This document shows, one piece after another, positions 53,035-63,603 of a stretch of DNA of 64,000 nt. The DNA lies in contig NC_087065.1 of assembly GCF_963678635.1 (NCBI RefSeq), forward strand, positions 49,369,011 through 49,433,010. The letters are read 5' to 3'. Below the pieces are notes generated by a model. It saw only the letters and a list, made by a program, of their open reading frames with translations. It made no database searches and was not told the origin of the DNA. Numbering within the stretch: the first letter of the stretch is position 1; each line of letters starts with the position of its first letter. The stretch is from Symsagittifera roscoffensis (lineage: Eukaryota; Xenacoelomorpha; Acoela; Convolutidae). Position numbers and translations under genes: made by a program.

Positions 53035-53473
53035 GTGACGTGCGAGAGGGTGTTAGGCCAAAGACTAAGTTGTATGAAAGATGTGTTATGTTATGTTATG
53101 TTATGTTATGTTATGTTATGTTATGTTATGTTATGTTATGTTAGGTTATTATGTGTTAGGTTATCAAGATCATGGATAAGTAGGGGTTAGTGACCATGAA
53201 CAACTGAATGACGATCTTAGGAATAGATCCTAAGTTTGGACTGTCCAATCTTAGGTCGAATTCCAAAATTTAAGAGAGCAATTGATTTTAATAAATTTTA
53301 GGATAAATATCTTTTTATCTGAACTGTTTTTAAGCAAATTTTAATGATATATGTTAAGGTGAAATTGACAAGTGTGATATTCGTGACCTCTTTTCTAGAT
53401 CCTGATTGATCGTTTAATTACTCACTTGAGTCAAATCTTTGAATCAAAACCGAATCGAACTTGAAAGAATGGA
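53035..53473 (+). other. Pol-ORF3 intergenic leader, copy B
   Basis: A 439-base AT-rich interval matching 29,181-29,592, including the 'ctaagtttggactgtccaatcttagg' landmark. It contains the expanded TTATG microsatellite. No ORF. Confidence 0.6.
53086..53140 (+). repeat. (TTATG)11 microsatellite
   Basis: Eleven uninterrupted TTATG units. Copy A has two or three at the same place (about 29,255). Recent slippage expansion. Confidence 0.95.
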
Positions 53474-55717
53474 ATGGATAACTTCAACTTGGATGAATTG
53501 ATGGACCTGGCAGAGGCATATATAGGACCGATGATAGATGCGATCTATCGTCGGCTGATATATCGAGACTTTGCTCTGGAGGACCCAGAGGTAGTCATGT
53601 TGCTGACCGCCCTGATCAACATCTTGGGGCATGACAACCGTGGGGACCGCCCCACGGAAGTCCTGTTGATGGCAGCATATGGAAAGAGGGGAGTGCTAGA
53701 CCGCCCGAACATGAGAGTGATGAGGTGGAGAAACGGGGCTCTCTCAGGGAGTGACTTGGCGAATGAGCCTGGATTGGGAAGTTCTAGGACTTACCAACCA
53801 GGTGAAATGCATATGCCCTCCAAGCCCAAACCTGGGCTGACGAGAATGCATCAGGAGATGAACAGCGAGGCTGCCTCGTCTGGTTCACCACTGAGAGCAG
53901 CTGTGCCACCAAAGAGGGCCAAAGTAGGACAGAAGGTTCAGACGAACCAAACCATGCAAGATCTGGATGAGATGAAGGATGAACTGGAAAGTACGAAGAA
54001 GGAGCTGGACGAGATGACCAAAAGCATGCTCAAGATGGAGGACGATCGGGACATGTGGAGAAGATTGTTCGAAGACTGCAACAAAAAGCAGGGTCAAGAA
54101 ATTGAGCGCTTGAGGCAGGACTACAAAGAGCGATCGGAACAGATGGCGTTGACAACGGCCGTGGAGAAAGTGATACCTGCTAGGAATATTCCTCGTGGGC
54201 AGTCCCCGATGGAGCTCTTGACACATCGAGAAATGAGTCAAACAACGGAGACACGGCTCCCGACAGAGACAAATCGAGTAACGATCCCGGACCCTAGTGA
54301 CACCTTGGGTGACCCCGTCGTGGAACAAACGGTGAGGAAGCTGATAGAGACAGCTGGACGACTGGTCGCCAACAAGAATGCGCCAGGTTCCGGGGTGACT
54401 GCACCCTATGGAACGATCGACGACACGGGCAGAGTACGACTCTCCCAGACCGTGATCAGACAGGGGATAAGTGACGTGACGCCACTCATGGGGAGCTCGA
54501 AGGCCCCAGAGAGAAGAATACAGAAGATGCCAGCGAAGAAAGTGTGTCGCATAATAGACTTACAAAAGAATAATCAATTGAAATATAATTTCACGGGAGT
54601 TCCGGAGACAAATCCGAGAGCTTGCTTCAATCGAGCGTCTTGGAGCCCGGCAGTAAACCTGCAGCAACCACCACTCGGGACATCTCATCTGATACTGGGG
54701 GACAGCTTGGTCAGAGTGATGTCGAATTTGAGGACCTCGTGGGTCACCACTGTGATGGCCTTTGGAGGCGCGACGATAGCCCAGTTATATCGAATGGTGG
54801 AACTGATGAATCCAGGGAGGATCCCCAATGTGATGATCCTGGTTGGGACGAATGACATCTCCAGAGGTCCAGATGAGCAGGAAGCACTATGGGAATCAAG
54901 GATGGTGTGTTTATTTACTACCCTCTGGCAGAAATTCATTTGCGCGGTACTGACCGTTTGCACTGTGCCCATGAACACGAGAAGCTTGACCGCAGCAGGA
55001 AGAAGGCACAACGAGGGAGTCGTCAGGTGGAATAACATCTTGAGGAACCTCGCAAGTCGCAACGCCGGAAGAATGATCCTCATGGACATCGAACATGAGT
55101 TAAGAGCTATGGATCAGGCCAGACTGACCACGGACGGCATCCACTTCGACAGTATCGAAGGACAAGCTTGGTTGAATCGAGTCTTCCAAGAGCGGTTGGA
55201 CGAACAAGAGGCGGAACTCTTTGACACAGGAGTGGTGAAGGAAGAAGGAATAGCGAGTGACGCGGTGATTACCACCTTTGTGCCTCCTAGCCTGGAAACA
55301 CGCTTGGGTACGTTCCCGGCCGTCACGAACTACAGGCAACAGAGCTCCAGCGAACCAGGTCAAAGGACAGACGTACAGGATCGATTGGGAGAAGCGCCGA
55401 TGAGGAGGACCATCCATCCTAGGAGAAGAAGAGGACCTGTCAAACCAATCGAAGAGACAGCCGGCACGTCTAGATCGGACACTAGATCGGAGACGACAAG
55501 TACCAGTCGAGAGGAGAGACGCCCAGGCAGAGGCTCGTTGATGTGGTCAAGACCCATACCGTCTCCCTGGCATGTATACAAAGACGAGCTAATGAAGCTG
55601 GATCTCCAGAGGGTAAGCTTCATCGAAGATGCAAGGAGGATGCTGAATGGAGCGACGCTGTCCGTCAGCAGATTGTACTCGATAACCGGCGTAGACTGGT
55701 TGATAGCCGCTAGATAA
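53474..55717 (+). CDS. ORF3 N-terminal part with SGNH/GDSL hydrolase domain, copy B (747 residues)
   Basis: Start 'MDNFNLDELMDLAEAYIGPM'. Residues ~150-235 form a coiled coil ('LESTKKELDEMTKSMLKME'). Residues ~405-565 carry all SGNH blocks: 'HLILGDSLVRV' (Ser411), 'MAFGGATIAQL' (Gly432), 'MILVGTNDISRG' (Asn460) and 'TTDGIHFDSIEGQ' (Asp554 and His557). Such domains act as esterases/lipases, and related ones occur in the ORF1 of CR1/L2 LINEs. The substrate here is unknown. The following ~180 residues are basic and Ser/Thr-rich. The frame stops at TAG 55,715, where copy A reads a Ser codon, so the ancestral ORF3 continued. Confidence 0.8.
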   Translation: MDNFNLDELMDLAEAYIGPMIDAIYRRLIYRDFALEDPEVVMLLTALINILGHDNRGDRPTEVLLMAAYGKRGVLDRPNMRVMRWRNGALSGSDLANEPGLGSSRTYQPGEMHMPSKPKPGLTRMHQEMNSEAASSGSPLRAAVPPKRAKVGQKVQTNQTMQDLDEMKDELESTKKELDEMTKSMLKMEDDRDMWRRLFEDCNKKQGQEIERLRQDYKERSEQMALTTAVEKVIPARNIPRGQSPMELLTHREMSQTTETRLPTETNRVTIPDPSDTLGDPVVEQTVRKLIETAGRLVANKNAPGSGVTAPYGTIDDTGRVRLSQTVIRQGISDVTPLMGSSKAPERRIQKMPAKKVCRIIDLQKNNQLKYNFTGVPETNPRACFNRASWSPAVNLQQPPLGTSHLILGDSLVRVMSNLRTSWVTTVMAFGGATIAQLYRMVELMNPGRIPNVMILVGTNDISRGPDEQEALWESRMVCLFTTLWQKFICAVLTVCTVPMNTRSLTAAGRRHNEGVVRWNNILRNLASRNAGRMILMDIEHELRAMDQARLTTDGIHFDSIEGQAWLNRVFQERLDEQEAELFDTGVVKEEGIASDAVITTFVPPSLETRLGTFPAVTNYRQQSSSEPGQRTDVQDRLGEAPMRRTIHPRRRRGPVKPIEETAGTSRSDTRSETTSTSREERRPGRGSLMWSRPIPSPWHVYKDELMKLDLQRVSFIEDARRMLNGATLSVSRLYSITGVDWLIAAR

Positions 55718-55729
55718 AATTTCAGCTCC

Positions 55730-57688
55730 GTGACGGCCTTGAGATTTGCTGACCTAGAGGGACTGCCCACTAACAACACAATGGGACCAGTGAACGCGAG
55801 ACCATTGCAAGACGTGAGGTTGAATCATGACGAAGGGAATCGAGAAGAGAGACCTGGAAGATTTCTAGTGACAAGGGCGCCGATCGGACAACATGTGAAG
55901 ATGTTCAGGCAAGTAAGCTCACCTCCTGGTCATGTGAAGGAGAGAATATACCCAAAACTAGTGAATCATGATGGTGATGCCCAAAGATACGGCGGATTGA
56001 AAGCGATAAAGAAAGATGAGACCATCTTCGCCGCCTATGACAAAGCAGAAATGAGGAAGGCCAAGATTATGATAGTAGCGAATTCAGAGTTCGTGTACAC
56101 CTCCAAGTCTCTGTTTTGGCCGGACGTCATAATGTTGGCAGCGATCGACCTGGACCTACTGCAATCGATATCTCTGGCTATAGGGGTACAAAGGCAGACG
56201 GACATGAACCCAATTACGATCGTGTTTGCTGGCATCAATAACCATCTACACAGTAGAGGTTTTCTGAGCAGACTCAGAGATCCTACAACGGCAGAGAATG
56301 CTGTGTAGCCAGCGATAAAAGATATCCTTGAGTCGATGGGTGAAGTGGTGGAGGCGACGAAGGAGGGGCCGTTCACCAAAGTGACACCGAGAATAGTATT
56401 CGCGTTGTCTCCGGGGTATGCACATCTCCCGGATGGACTAAAATTCGTGTATGCGATTGTGACCTTGCTTTCGGAAAAATAATATGACGTGATCATATCA
56501 ACCCCGAATCGCATGATAGAGATGGAGAACCTGAGGCCACTCAAGGCTGAACTACCTGCAGTGTGGTCAGATATCTCAAACGCGATGAGAGGATTCAAGG
56601 ACCATGAGCTACACATGTTAGTGTTGGACGAGGTGCTGGGGTTGGAACTGTCCAATTTCAGTCGACAGCTCAAACTGAAACCGGGAATAGACCACGACCA
56701 TCGAGTGATCGCGGCGATGTCCAACGACTTATGGTTCCGAGCAATGGAAGTGACAGGTGAAAACACGAGAAGGAAAAATTCACTAGAGACGAGAGCTCAT
56801 TTGGAGGCGATGGTTTTGAGAACCAAGCCGGAAGCCAACCAGTGGCTACACCTGAATCCTAGAGTAGCGGCATTGGGTGCAGATGCTTTTGAGCAAGGCC
56901 CCGTGATGATCACAAAGATACATGCCTACTTGTTGAAGGAGGTGAACCTGGCGGAAAATGCCGGAGAAAAGACCGCTGAATTTGTGAACAGAATGTGTCA
57001 GATTACTCTGGAAACCTTCTGGACACAGGAAGTGAAGGGACAGGAGGGCTTTGAACGGACAGACAGCATGTTGGAAGGGTTGGGAGCCGGATGGACCGCG
57101 TCCTTCTTGGCAAAAGTCTACCCGAAAGTCTCGCATTGCTTGATAAAAGAATTCCTCCAAGCAGTAGTGGAAGTGTCAATAGTGGAACTAATAGCCTTGT
57201 TCGTGACATTTGGAGCAGAGAGTTTCGTCAAAGGACCGGCGATGCTGTGCACCGAAGGAATTCAGAACCTGCGGTTAGATGGACTTCTGACATTGATTGC
57301 GATTACCCACGGAAACTTGGGAGGACTGATGAAACTGACACGTTGTCCACAGCAGATGATGAGAGAGAGAGTGAGGAACTTAGATATGAAGAAGTTCACG
57401 GACTCGTGGAATAAGGTAAGAGACCTGAGACACACTCTTATCCAATATCTCTTACAACAAAATCGCTTTGGAACGGGAGAAGACGAGACTATTGAAAGAG
57501 AGGAAGATGTTAGGCGACATGTTGGAGGCATGCCCTTGTTAACTGATCTGAGCTTGGCTATGAGAACCGATCCCTTAGCGCTGATCAGAGGAGTCACCAA
57601 GTTTGTGACAGTGATCTATGGACCAGCAGTCACGTTTGCGTTCCCTGACGTTAAGGTGGGGCATATAGGAGGTCGGTGCTGCACCTGA
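55730..57688 (+). pseudogene. ORF3 second SGNH-like region and downstream helical part, copy B
   Basis: Same frame as the SGNH segment, interrupted by TAG 56,306 and TAA 56,480, both sense in copy A. It includes 'IMIVANSEFVYTSKSLFWPD', 'NPITIVFAGINNHLHSRGF' (GxND-like, Asp replaced by Asn here) and 'LPAVWSDISNAMRGF'. After ~57,000 comes a hydrophobic helical stretch ('EVSIVELIALFVTFGAESFV') of unknown role. A one-base loss near 57,658 shifts into the next frame. Confidence 0.55.
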
Positions 57689-59934
57689 ACCTCATATCAG
57701 CAGTGGACGGTAGTACACTGAACTGGTGTGAACAGCACACATTGCGGGAGCTCATGAGTGAGGATCTGTTATTTACGAAAATATCGGAGCCAGAGATGAC
57801 AGTCATCAATTTTGACGATCACTTCCGTGATCGCATGGGAGAAGTAGAAAGAGGACACATCGAAGTGTTTCCGAAGCTTTGGAATCTGAGACTCTATGAT
57901 AAAACGAATGGTGAAATAACCAGAGTGCCTCGTCTCACTGCAGCATATCATAAAGTGAGAGAAGAGACGAAGGACTGGGGTGATTACGAGAAGCTGCCGG
58001 AGGCAATCCCTGAATTCCCTCTGATAAGAAGGATGTTGCTCGGAGCAGTCTCCATGGTACAGACTCCTAGATTGGGAGCATTCGAAGCCAATGAAAGGAG
58101 AGTAGGGAATTTCGTGGGAACGATGGATCCATACTTTGTAGGGAGAAATGCCGCCGTGTTACAATACACACGATTTGCATATACGGATCAAGCGACGAGA
58201 AGGCGAATATGTAACGCCGCGACTCCCAAGCCTGGAGGATTTGACGAAGAATGGACGGGATTAGGCTTAGCTCCGATGAAGATGAGAGGCAGGACCGAAC
58301 TGCCTGAAGCCTCCTTGATCCTGACTAGTGTGAAACCGGAGTTGAAAGTGGGAGGAACACTGCAGGCGAGAACCTTCCTAGCACCCTTCGGCTGCGAGGA
58401 AATCAAAGTGGTCCATGGAGAAGAGGAAGATAGATCGGTCAGTATATTGATAATACCGAAGTTTCCGGAAGGAACCGACAATGATAAGCAAGGACCCTCG
58501 AGCTCAAAGAAGGATATGTCAGAAGGAGATGACGGACAGGGAGGAAGCCGTCAGACCGAAGAACCCATGCAACAAGATGCAAGTCAAGCTGGTGGGGAAG
58601 ACGACAGGGCATCGACAGGAGGAGCATCCAGCCTGGATTTCAATATCTTCAGTGATCTTGAGAACAACGCAGATACGTTGGAGACGACTGAGCCAGCGGA
58701 TGAAGGCATCTCGACACTGGAGCCTCCGTCAGCCTCTATGGAAATGAAACGGAATTTGCCGGAGAGCAGCTCTCCTGGCAATTCAAGAAATAACGAACAA
58801 AGAATCCTTATGGAATCACCTAGAAGAAGAAGAGTAGAGGCCTCAGCCAGAGTACCTTTCTTGGGAACGCTGCCCGAAGAAGAATGGGAAGTACATCATC
58901 GAGACCACGAGAGTAGGACGGGATGCAAATTGGACAGAGTGGCGTTCTTGGAAGAAGTCTGGGGGGTGGTTCAGAGCTATGGGACCCAGTCCATTCTGAA
59001 AACGGGTCTCAACCAACCCTTGATGAGGGAAATCCTTGACAAGCTTGATGAGTGTGAAGGGAGACTGAGTGAGTTGTTGATCGACTCGGCCACTGATGAA
59101 AGTGAAGCGAACTCTCCCATCAAGATGACACCGCAGGACGATAAAGGAGAGGTGGTGTATCTGTCAAGAACCAGGAGAGGGACGATGCGATCAAAATTGG
59201 TGATTGATAAAATCAAGGCGATGAAAATGAAGTTGGGCAGCCGAATGATACCGAGGAGAGTCGGAAAGACGAAGGTGGATTCGGAGATATCGGTGAAAGC
59301 TGTTAACTCAGCGAAAAGGAAACGAGTCGAGGAGGTCATGGATTTGGGACAAGGTGATTATCAATTGCCTGGCACAGATAAAATGTTAACTGATGTAGCG
59401 ATGGTGCCACCCATTCTCATGGCGGGAATAAAGTCAACAGGTTATAAATCCAAAAGGAGTGACCGCACTCTGACTGGAGCAACCTTAGAAATGGAGATAC
59501 TCCGCCAATGTGGGAAGAGCACAATGAAAGACTTTAAGCCATCTCCCATGAACCACGGAAAGGGAAATGTCACAGGACAACTAGTACCTGTAGAATACAA
59601 CCGACTGACAGTATCGGAGGCTGTGTCGATAGATGAACCTGAAGGTGGATACATGGAAATGTTGGAATACCGAAACTCGGATAGAGGGTACGTGATGGCT
59701 CTGGAAGACAAAGGTGCCATGGAAGGTTATCTAGAGACAATGCTGCAAGGCACCACCCTCAAGCAGAAGGCGTACGGGACTTTATTGTCGTCTGAGATAC
59801 AGGCAGAAACGATGGAGCAGTTGGTGAACCTTCCATGGAAAGCAGTGGTATTAAGGTACTTCGAAGAAGAGATGAGGACTACGCCAAGAATACACGCTCT
59901 CATGGCAGTACCTTACGTAAGAACAGAGTTATAA
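57676..59934 (+). CDS. ORF3 central region, copy B (752 residues), unknown function
   Basis: Collinear with copy A 33,740-36,010 and similarly free of internal stops: 'YFVGRNAAVLQYTRFAY', the Ser/Glu/Asp-rich linker ('PSSSKKDMSEGDDGQGGS') and the basic 'RSKLVIDKIKAMKMKLGSR'. It ends at TAA 59,932, where copy A has CAA. No recognisable domain. Confidence 0.6.
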   Translation: MLHLNLISAVDGSTLNWCEQHTLRELMSEDLLFTKISEPEMTVINFDDHFRDRMGEVERGHIEVFPKLWNLRLYDKTNGEITRVPRLTAAYHKVREETKDWGDYEKLPEAIPEFPLIRRMLLGAVSMVQTPRLGAFEANERRVGNFVGTMDPYFVGRNAAVLQYTRFAYTDQATRRRICNAATPKPGGFDEEWTGLGLAPMKMRGRTELPEASLILTSVKPELKVGGTLQARTFLAPFGCEEIKVVHGEEEDRSVSILIIPKFPEGTDNDKQGPSSSKKDMSEGDDGQGGSRQTEEPMQQDASQAGGEDDRASTGGASSLDFNIFSDLENNADTLETTEPADEGISTLEPPSASMEMKRNLPESSSPGNSRNNEQRILMESPRRRRVEASARVPFLGTLPEEEWEVHHRDHESRTGCKLDRVAFLEEVWGVVQSYGTQSILKTGLNQPLMREILDKLDECEGRLSELLIDSATDESEANSPIKMTPQDDKGEVVYLSRTRRGTMRSKLVIDKIKAMKMKLGSRMIPRRVGKTKVDSEISVKAVNSAKRKRVEEVMDLGQGDYQLPGTDKMLTDVAMVPPILMAGIKSTGYKSKRSDRTLTGATLEMEILRQCGKSTMKDFKPSPMNHGKGNVTGQLVPVEYNRLTVSEAVSIDEPEGGYMEMLEYRNSDRGYVMALEDKGAMEGYLETMLQGTTLKQKAYGTLLSSEIQAETMEQLVNLPWKAVVLRYFEEEMRTTPRIHALMAVPYVRTEL

Positions 59935-59952
59935 CTGAGGTTTGCCTGGTGC

Positions 59953-62427
59953 ATGATGGGACTAACTCGCGAAGAGTATGATTCAGAAGAAAGGAAGAGG
60001 TCAAAAGAAGAGAAGGTTTCCCTTATGACGAACCTGAGGGATCTGATAGTCCAAGAGGGAGCAGCAGTAGCGTGTGCGAAACGGAGAGACGCTCTCTGTT
60101 TCATTCGATTCATGATAGAGCAGATTTCAGTACCTGCATTGAACATTTGTGTTAAGATGCTGAGGGAAGGCGATGAGCGAGCGAAAGCCTTACTCTTGCT
60201 AGCACTGCTGGATATGCAGCAAAGCAAACCGATGAGGGTGAACATGAAAGAACCCGAGGAATTAGAGCCCATGAGAAAGATAGATGAAATCAGGAGATTT
60301 TCAAACAAGGAGCTGAGACTCACTAAAGAATCTATGGGGGCACTGCCGAAGTCCAGTGAATACTGTGGACCGATCAAGAAGAAATCGTATAGCTACGTAT
60401 CCGGAATCATAGGGATAGCGTACAACCCTTTCCTGAGTGAAGACATACGCGATTGCTTCTTCGATTACGAGCAGGCGGTGTTACTAAGATTCTGGACGTC
60501 CAGAATTGTAACGATTAAGAGCGTTAACAATCCACAGGCCAAATTGGGACTGGTCTTGGAAGAAGAGGTGACTGCCCCTTCCGTACCAAAATCCGACAAA
60601 AGAGTGGAGTTTGGGTTGGGATTCTCAGATGAATTACTGAGAACGAGCTTGATGGCAGTATGAGAATTGATGAGGCCATCATGGAGTCCTAGTCCCAACG
60701 CTGACTCGATATTACGGGCGACACAAGACGTGCAGAGGGAACTGAACGCATACTGTAACCTGCGTGACCTTAAAATCATATATAATGTGATGATAACGGC
60801 CTCTAGGAGCAACGGAGAAGATAAAGTGGAGTTGCCTGGCTGGGGACCAGAAGACTGGGTCAAACCTGGTAGCTGTCTGGCGGAAGTCTGTGGACTGGAA
60901 GGTCACGTTTGTGGAGGTCTGGACTGTGTGAAGACCCTAGAGAAACAACACAAGCAATTGACGGTATTGTTTGGAAACGTAGTGATGAAAGCAAGAACAG
61001 AAACGGAACTGATAGCAGATTGCCATGGAGGGACCGAGGTTAATCTAGTGACTGCACTAGGATTCTACAGCATGTTTGGTTCTCTAGAGTCACTATTGAA
61101 TCTAGAACAGAAACATGAGATGGTCACAGCCATCAGTGTAGAAGTATTCCCAGGAGTTCTGCAGACTGAGCAGAAATACATAGGAAAATGGAGGGAAGCG
61201 ATCGAGACGGAAATGAACATCAGACACAGTGAGATTTATTGTAGGCCATCAGGAGCACGGTATTTGGTGGGTTCGACATTGGCTCCAATGTGCAAGAGCA
61301 GATACCCGGTACATTTCGTAGCCGTGGATGTAAAGAGTACGAGAACGATCGTGGATCAAGCCTTCTCAGTGCCGAAGTGTGTGAGACTGGCGAGGATGTC
61401 CGAGAAATCTTACGAGTTGCTATGTAAGATGTTCTCAGCAGTTCCAGAGAGAACCAAGGAAGAGTTGGGATCAATACTAGGAAAGAAGTTCATGGGATAC
61501 GTGAGCGAGAACTTCAGTGGCTTTGAGAGACAGAAACAGAGAGGATCAACTATCACAGATTACAATACAGTAGACGAGAATGATGAAGTCCACCGAGTGA
61601 TGATGGAAGTGGAACCATTACTGGAAGCTTCGGGAAAACGTAATTGGAGGAGCATCATGTTGACACATGACGAGTTTCCTTGCCACTGCTTGCTGCAGAC
61701 CTGGTGGTATCCCAAGCGTAGTAATCTGATGTTGATCTGGGACTCTGGAGAGCTGCTCTCCATGGGTTTACCAGACTCATCACAGCCAATAACAATAGTG
61801 ATAGTGGGAGTTATGATGGCGATACGATGGCTGGAAGCTCATGTAAGAGAGAACAATAGACAGAAAGCGCCAACGAGAGAACAGTTGCGGAAATTGGATT
61901 TTCTGAAAGATCTAGATCTTTTTGAGACAATGTGCAAGATTCTAAACATTCCGATGGAAGTGAAAAAGATATGGGCAAGGAGATGATTGATGCCATGGTT
62001 CAGAGCTAACATGACTGCATGGTTGTACGAATATGCTAAAAAGCATATGTCGAAGCACGGCAGAGTGTACAGTGAATATCAGCTGGAAATTGGAGCAGGA
62101 GCTTTCAAGCGGGCTCTCGTGACTCATCGGAATGCAGTGACCACTACTGTGAAAAGAATTTCCAGGACCTGTGAACGTAGTGGAAAGGAGAAGGCAGAGA
62201 TGTTAAAGGAAGATTTGGAGAGAAATGTCACGTTGTGTCTCCACAACAGCTTCTGCAGGAACAGAGAAACTAAAGTGGATCCCCTACCTTGTTGCAAACA
62301 GAGGGTAGAAGAGCAGAAGTGTTGGAGGACGGCTTCCAACAGCGTCAGGATAGCTAACGACGTGTTGCAGGATACAGAAACTGAGAGTGCAGAGTCATTA
62401 TCACAGGAGGAGGAAATGGAACACTGA
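59953..62427 (+). pseudogene. ORF3 C-terminal region, copy B
   Basis: One reading frame interrupted only by two TGA codons (60,661 and 61,984; sense in copy A), ending at the probable natural stop TGA 62,425-62,427 after an acidic tail ('ESLSQEEEMEH'). It shares the Cys-rich patches ('CGLEGHVCGGLDC', 'CHCLLQTWWYPKRS') and the hydrophobic 'PITIVIVGVMMAIRWLEAHV' with copy A. Unlike A, there is no frameshift here. Function unknown. Confidence 0.6.
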
Positions 62428-62504
62428 CGAATAGTCGAAAAACGAGATGCAAAAAGAGATGAAATTAGAGAAATTTAGAAGTTTTAGAACTTCTAAACGA
62501 CGAT

Positions 62505-62524
62505 AAAAGAAGAAAACAAAGGAG
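62505..62524 (+). promoter_or_regulatory. Candidate polypurine tract, copy B
   Basis: Same 20 bases as 38,581-38,600, again followed by TG (TGATG here, TGACG in A). Confidence 0.4.
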
Positions 62525-63575
62525 TGATGAAGAAAAAGTTAAAACTCTGAATTGTTTTATGTGTGTGAAAAAACTCAAGTGAGAAACCAAGCAACCAAGT
62601 TGTAATTGAAAACTGAAACCTTTAGTTGAGTTTTGAAATTGTTGCATTTATAAATTTGCATTTTGATTTTAGTTGAGTGGCTTTAGAGACACTTACTTAC
62701 TAGTTATTTAGAAAGGCTTGAGTGAAGGAGTATATTTAAATATTCCAGCCGACATGACTGTTTTTAATCAGCTAGGAGAACTGATCACTTTGTGGTGACG
62801 TGAAAGGCTTGGGTAATCTCTCCTCGAAGAGGGAGATTGTTTCATTGTTCTTTCTAACCACAGAGTTTCTTAGTTTTAATATTCAGGACAATAACAAGCA
62901 AGATTTCCGAAGGGAAGAAGCATAGTAGGATACTTTTAGCTTGTTGGTTGGCAGGGCTGTCCTGCAAACCAACACCTTTTAAATCTAGGAGAAAAAGTTT
63001 TAATCAGGACGTTGACATTGGAAGTCGGAAAGTATGTTTTAACTTGGGTCATATCCTCAATGTGCGGATTAATGAAAGAATTTGAAGGCTATAGTGATGT
63101 AGTATGATGCCATTTATATTCTGCAGTGAGTCGATGTGACGTGGATAAAAGTAATTTCGTGCATTTTGTAAATTCTGTTCGATGACACTGTATCTATTTT
63201 ACGAACATTGCGAGATTCAATGGGGACATTAACCGGACTGTCCGGGGAGTATGTGACATTCGACCAGAATGTGCCAAAATGCAGATTCGGCTATTTTGAA
63301 TTTTTAGCAGCCATTCTTCCGAATTGGCAATTTAGGAGGAATAAGAACGTTATTCGAACGATTGGACAAATTGTGAAGGCTGAAGGATTCGGAAATTCCT
63401 AAATTTTAATTTTTCGAAGTGATGACGTAACAATTCTCAGGAACGTCAAAAACGGCCATTTTGACAGAAAAACTGAAAAGCAAAACAACAACGATAGTTG
63501 CGCTGACGAAAACAACGAAGATTGTGATAGAAAAACCACAGAGAGAAACAGAAGTAACAGAGACCGCTCCAAGTT

Positions 63576-63603
63576 GCAACTATTGTGTCGCTACAATAGT
63601 TGC
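63576..63603. repeat. Inverted repeat, 11 bp arms (copy B)
   Basis: Identical arms and loop to 39,650-39,677. Confidence 0.85.

Noticed and set aside
53141-53170. TTAGG units after the microsatellite, as telomeric repeat
   Set aside because: Only isolated TTAGG pentamers next to TTATG slippage products; no telomere-like tract.
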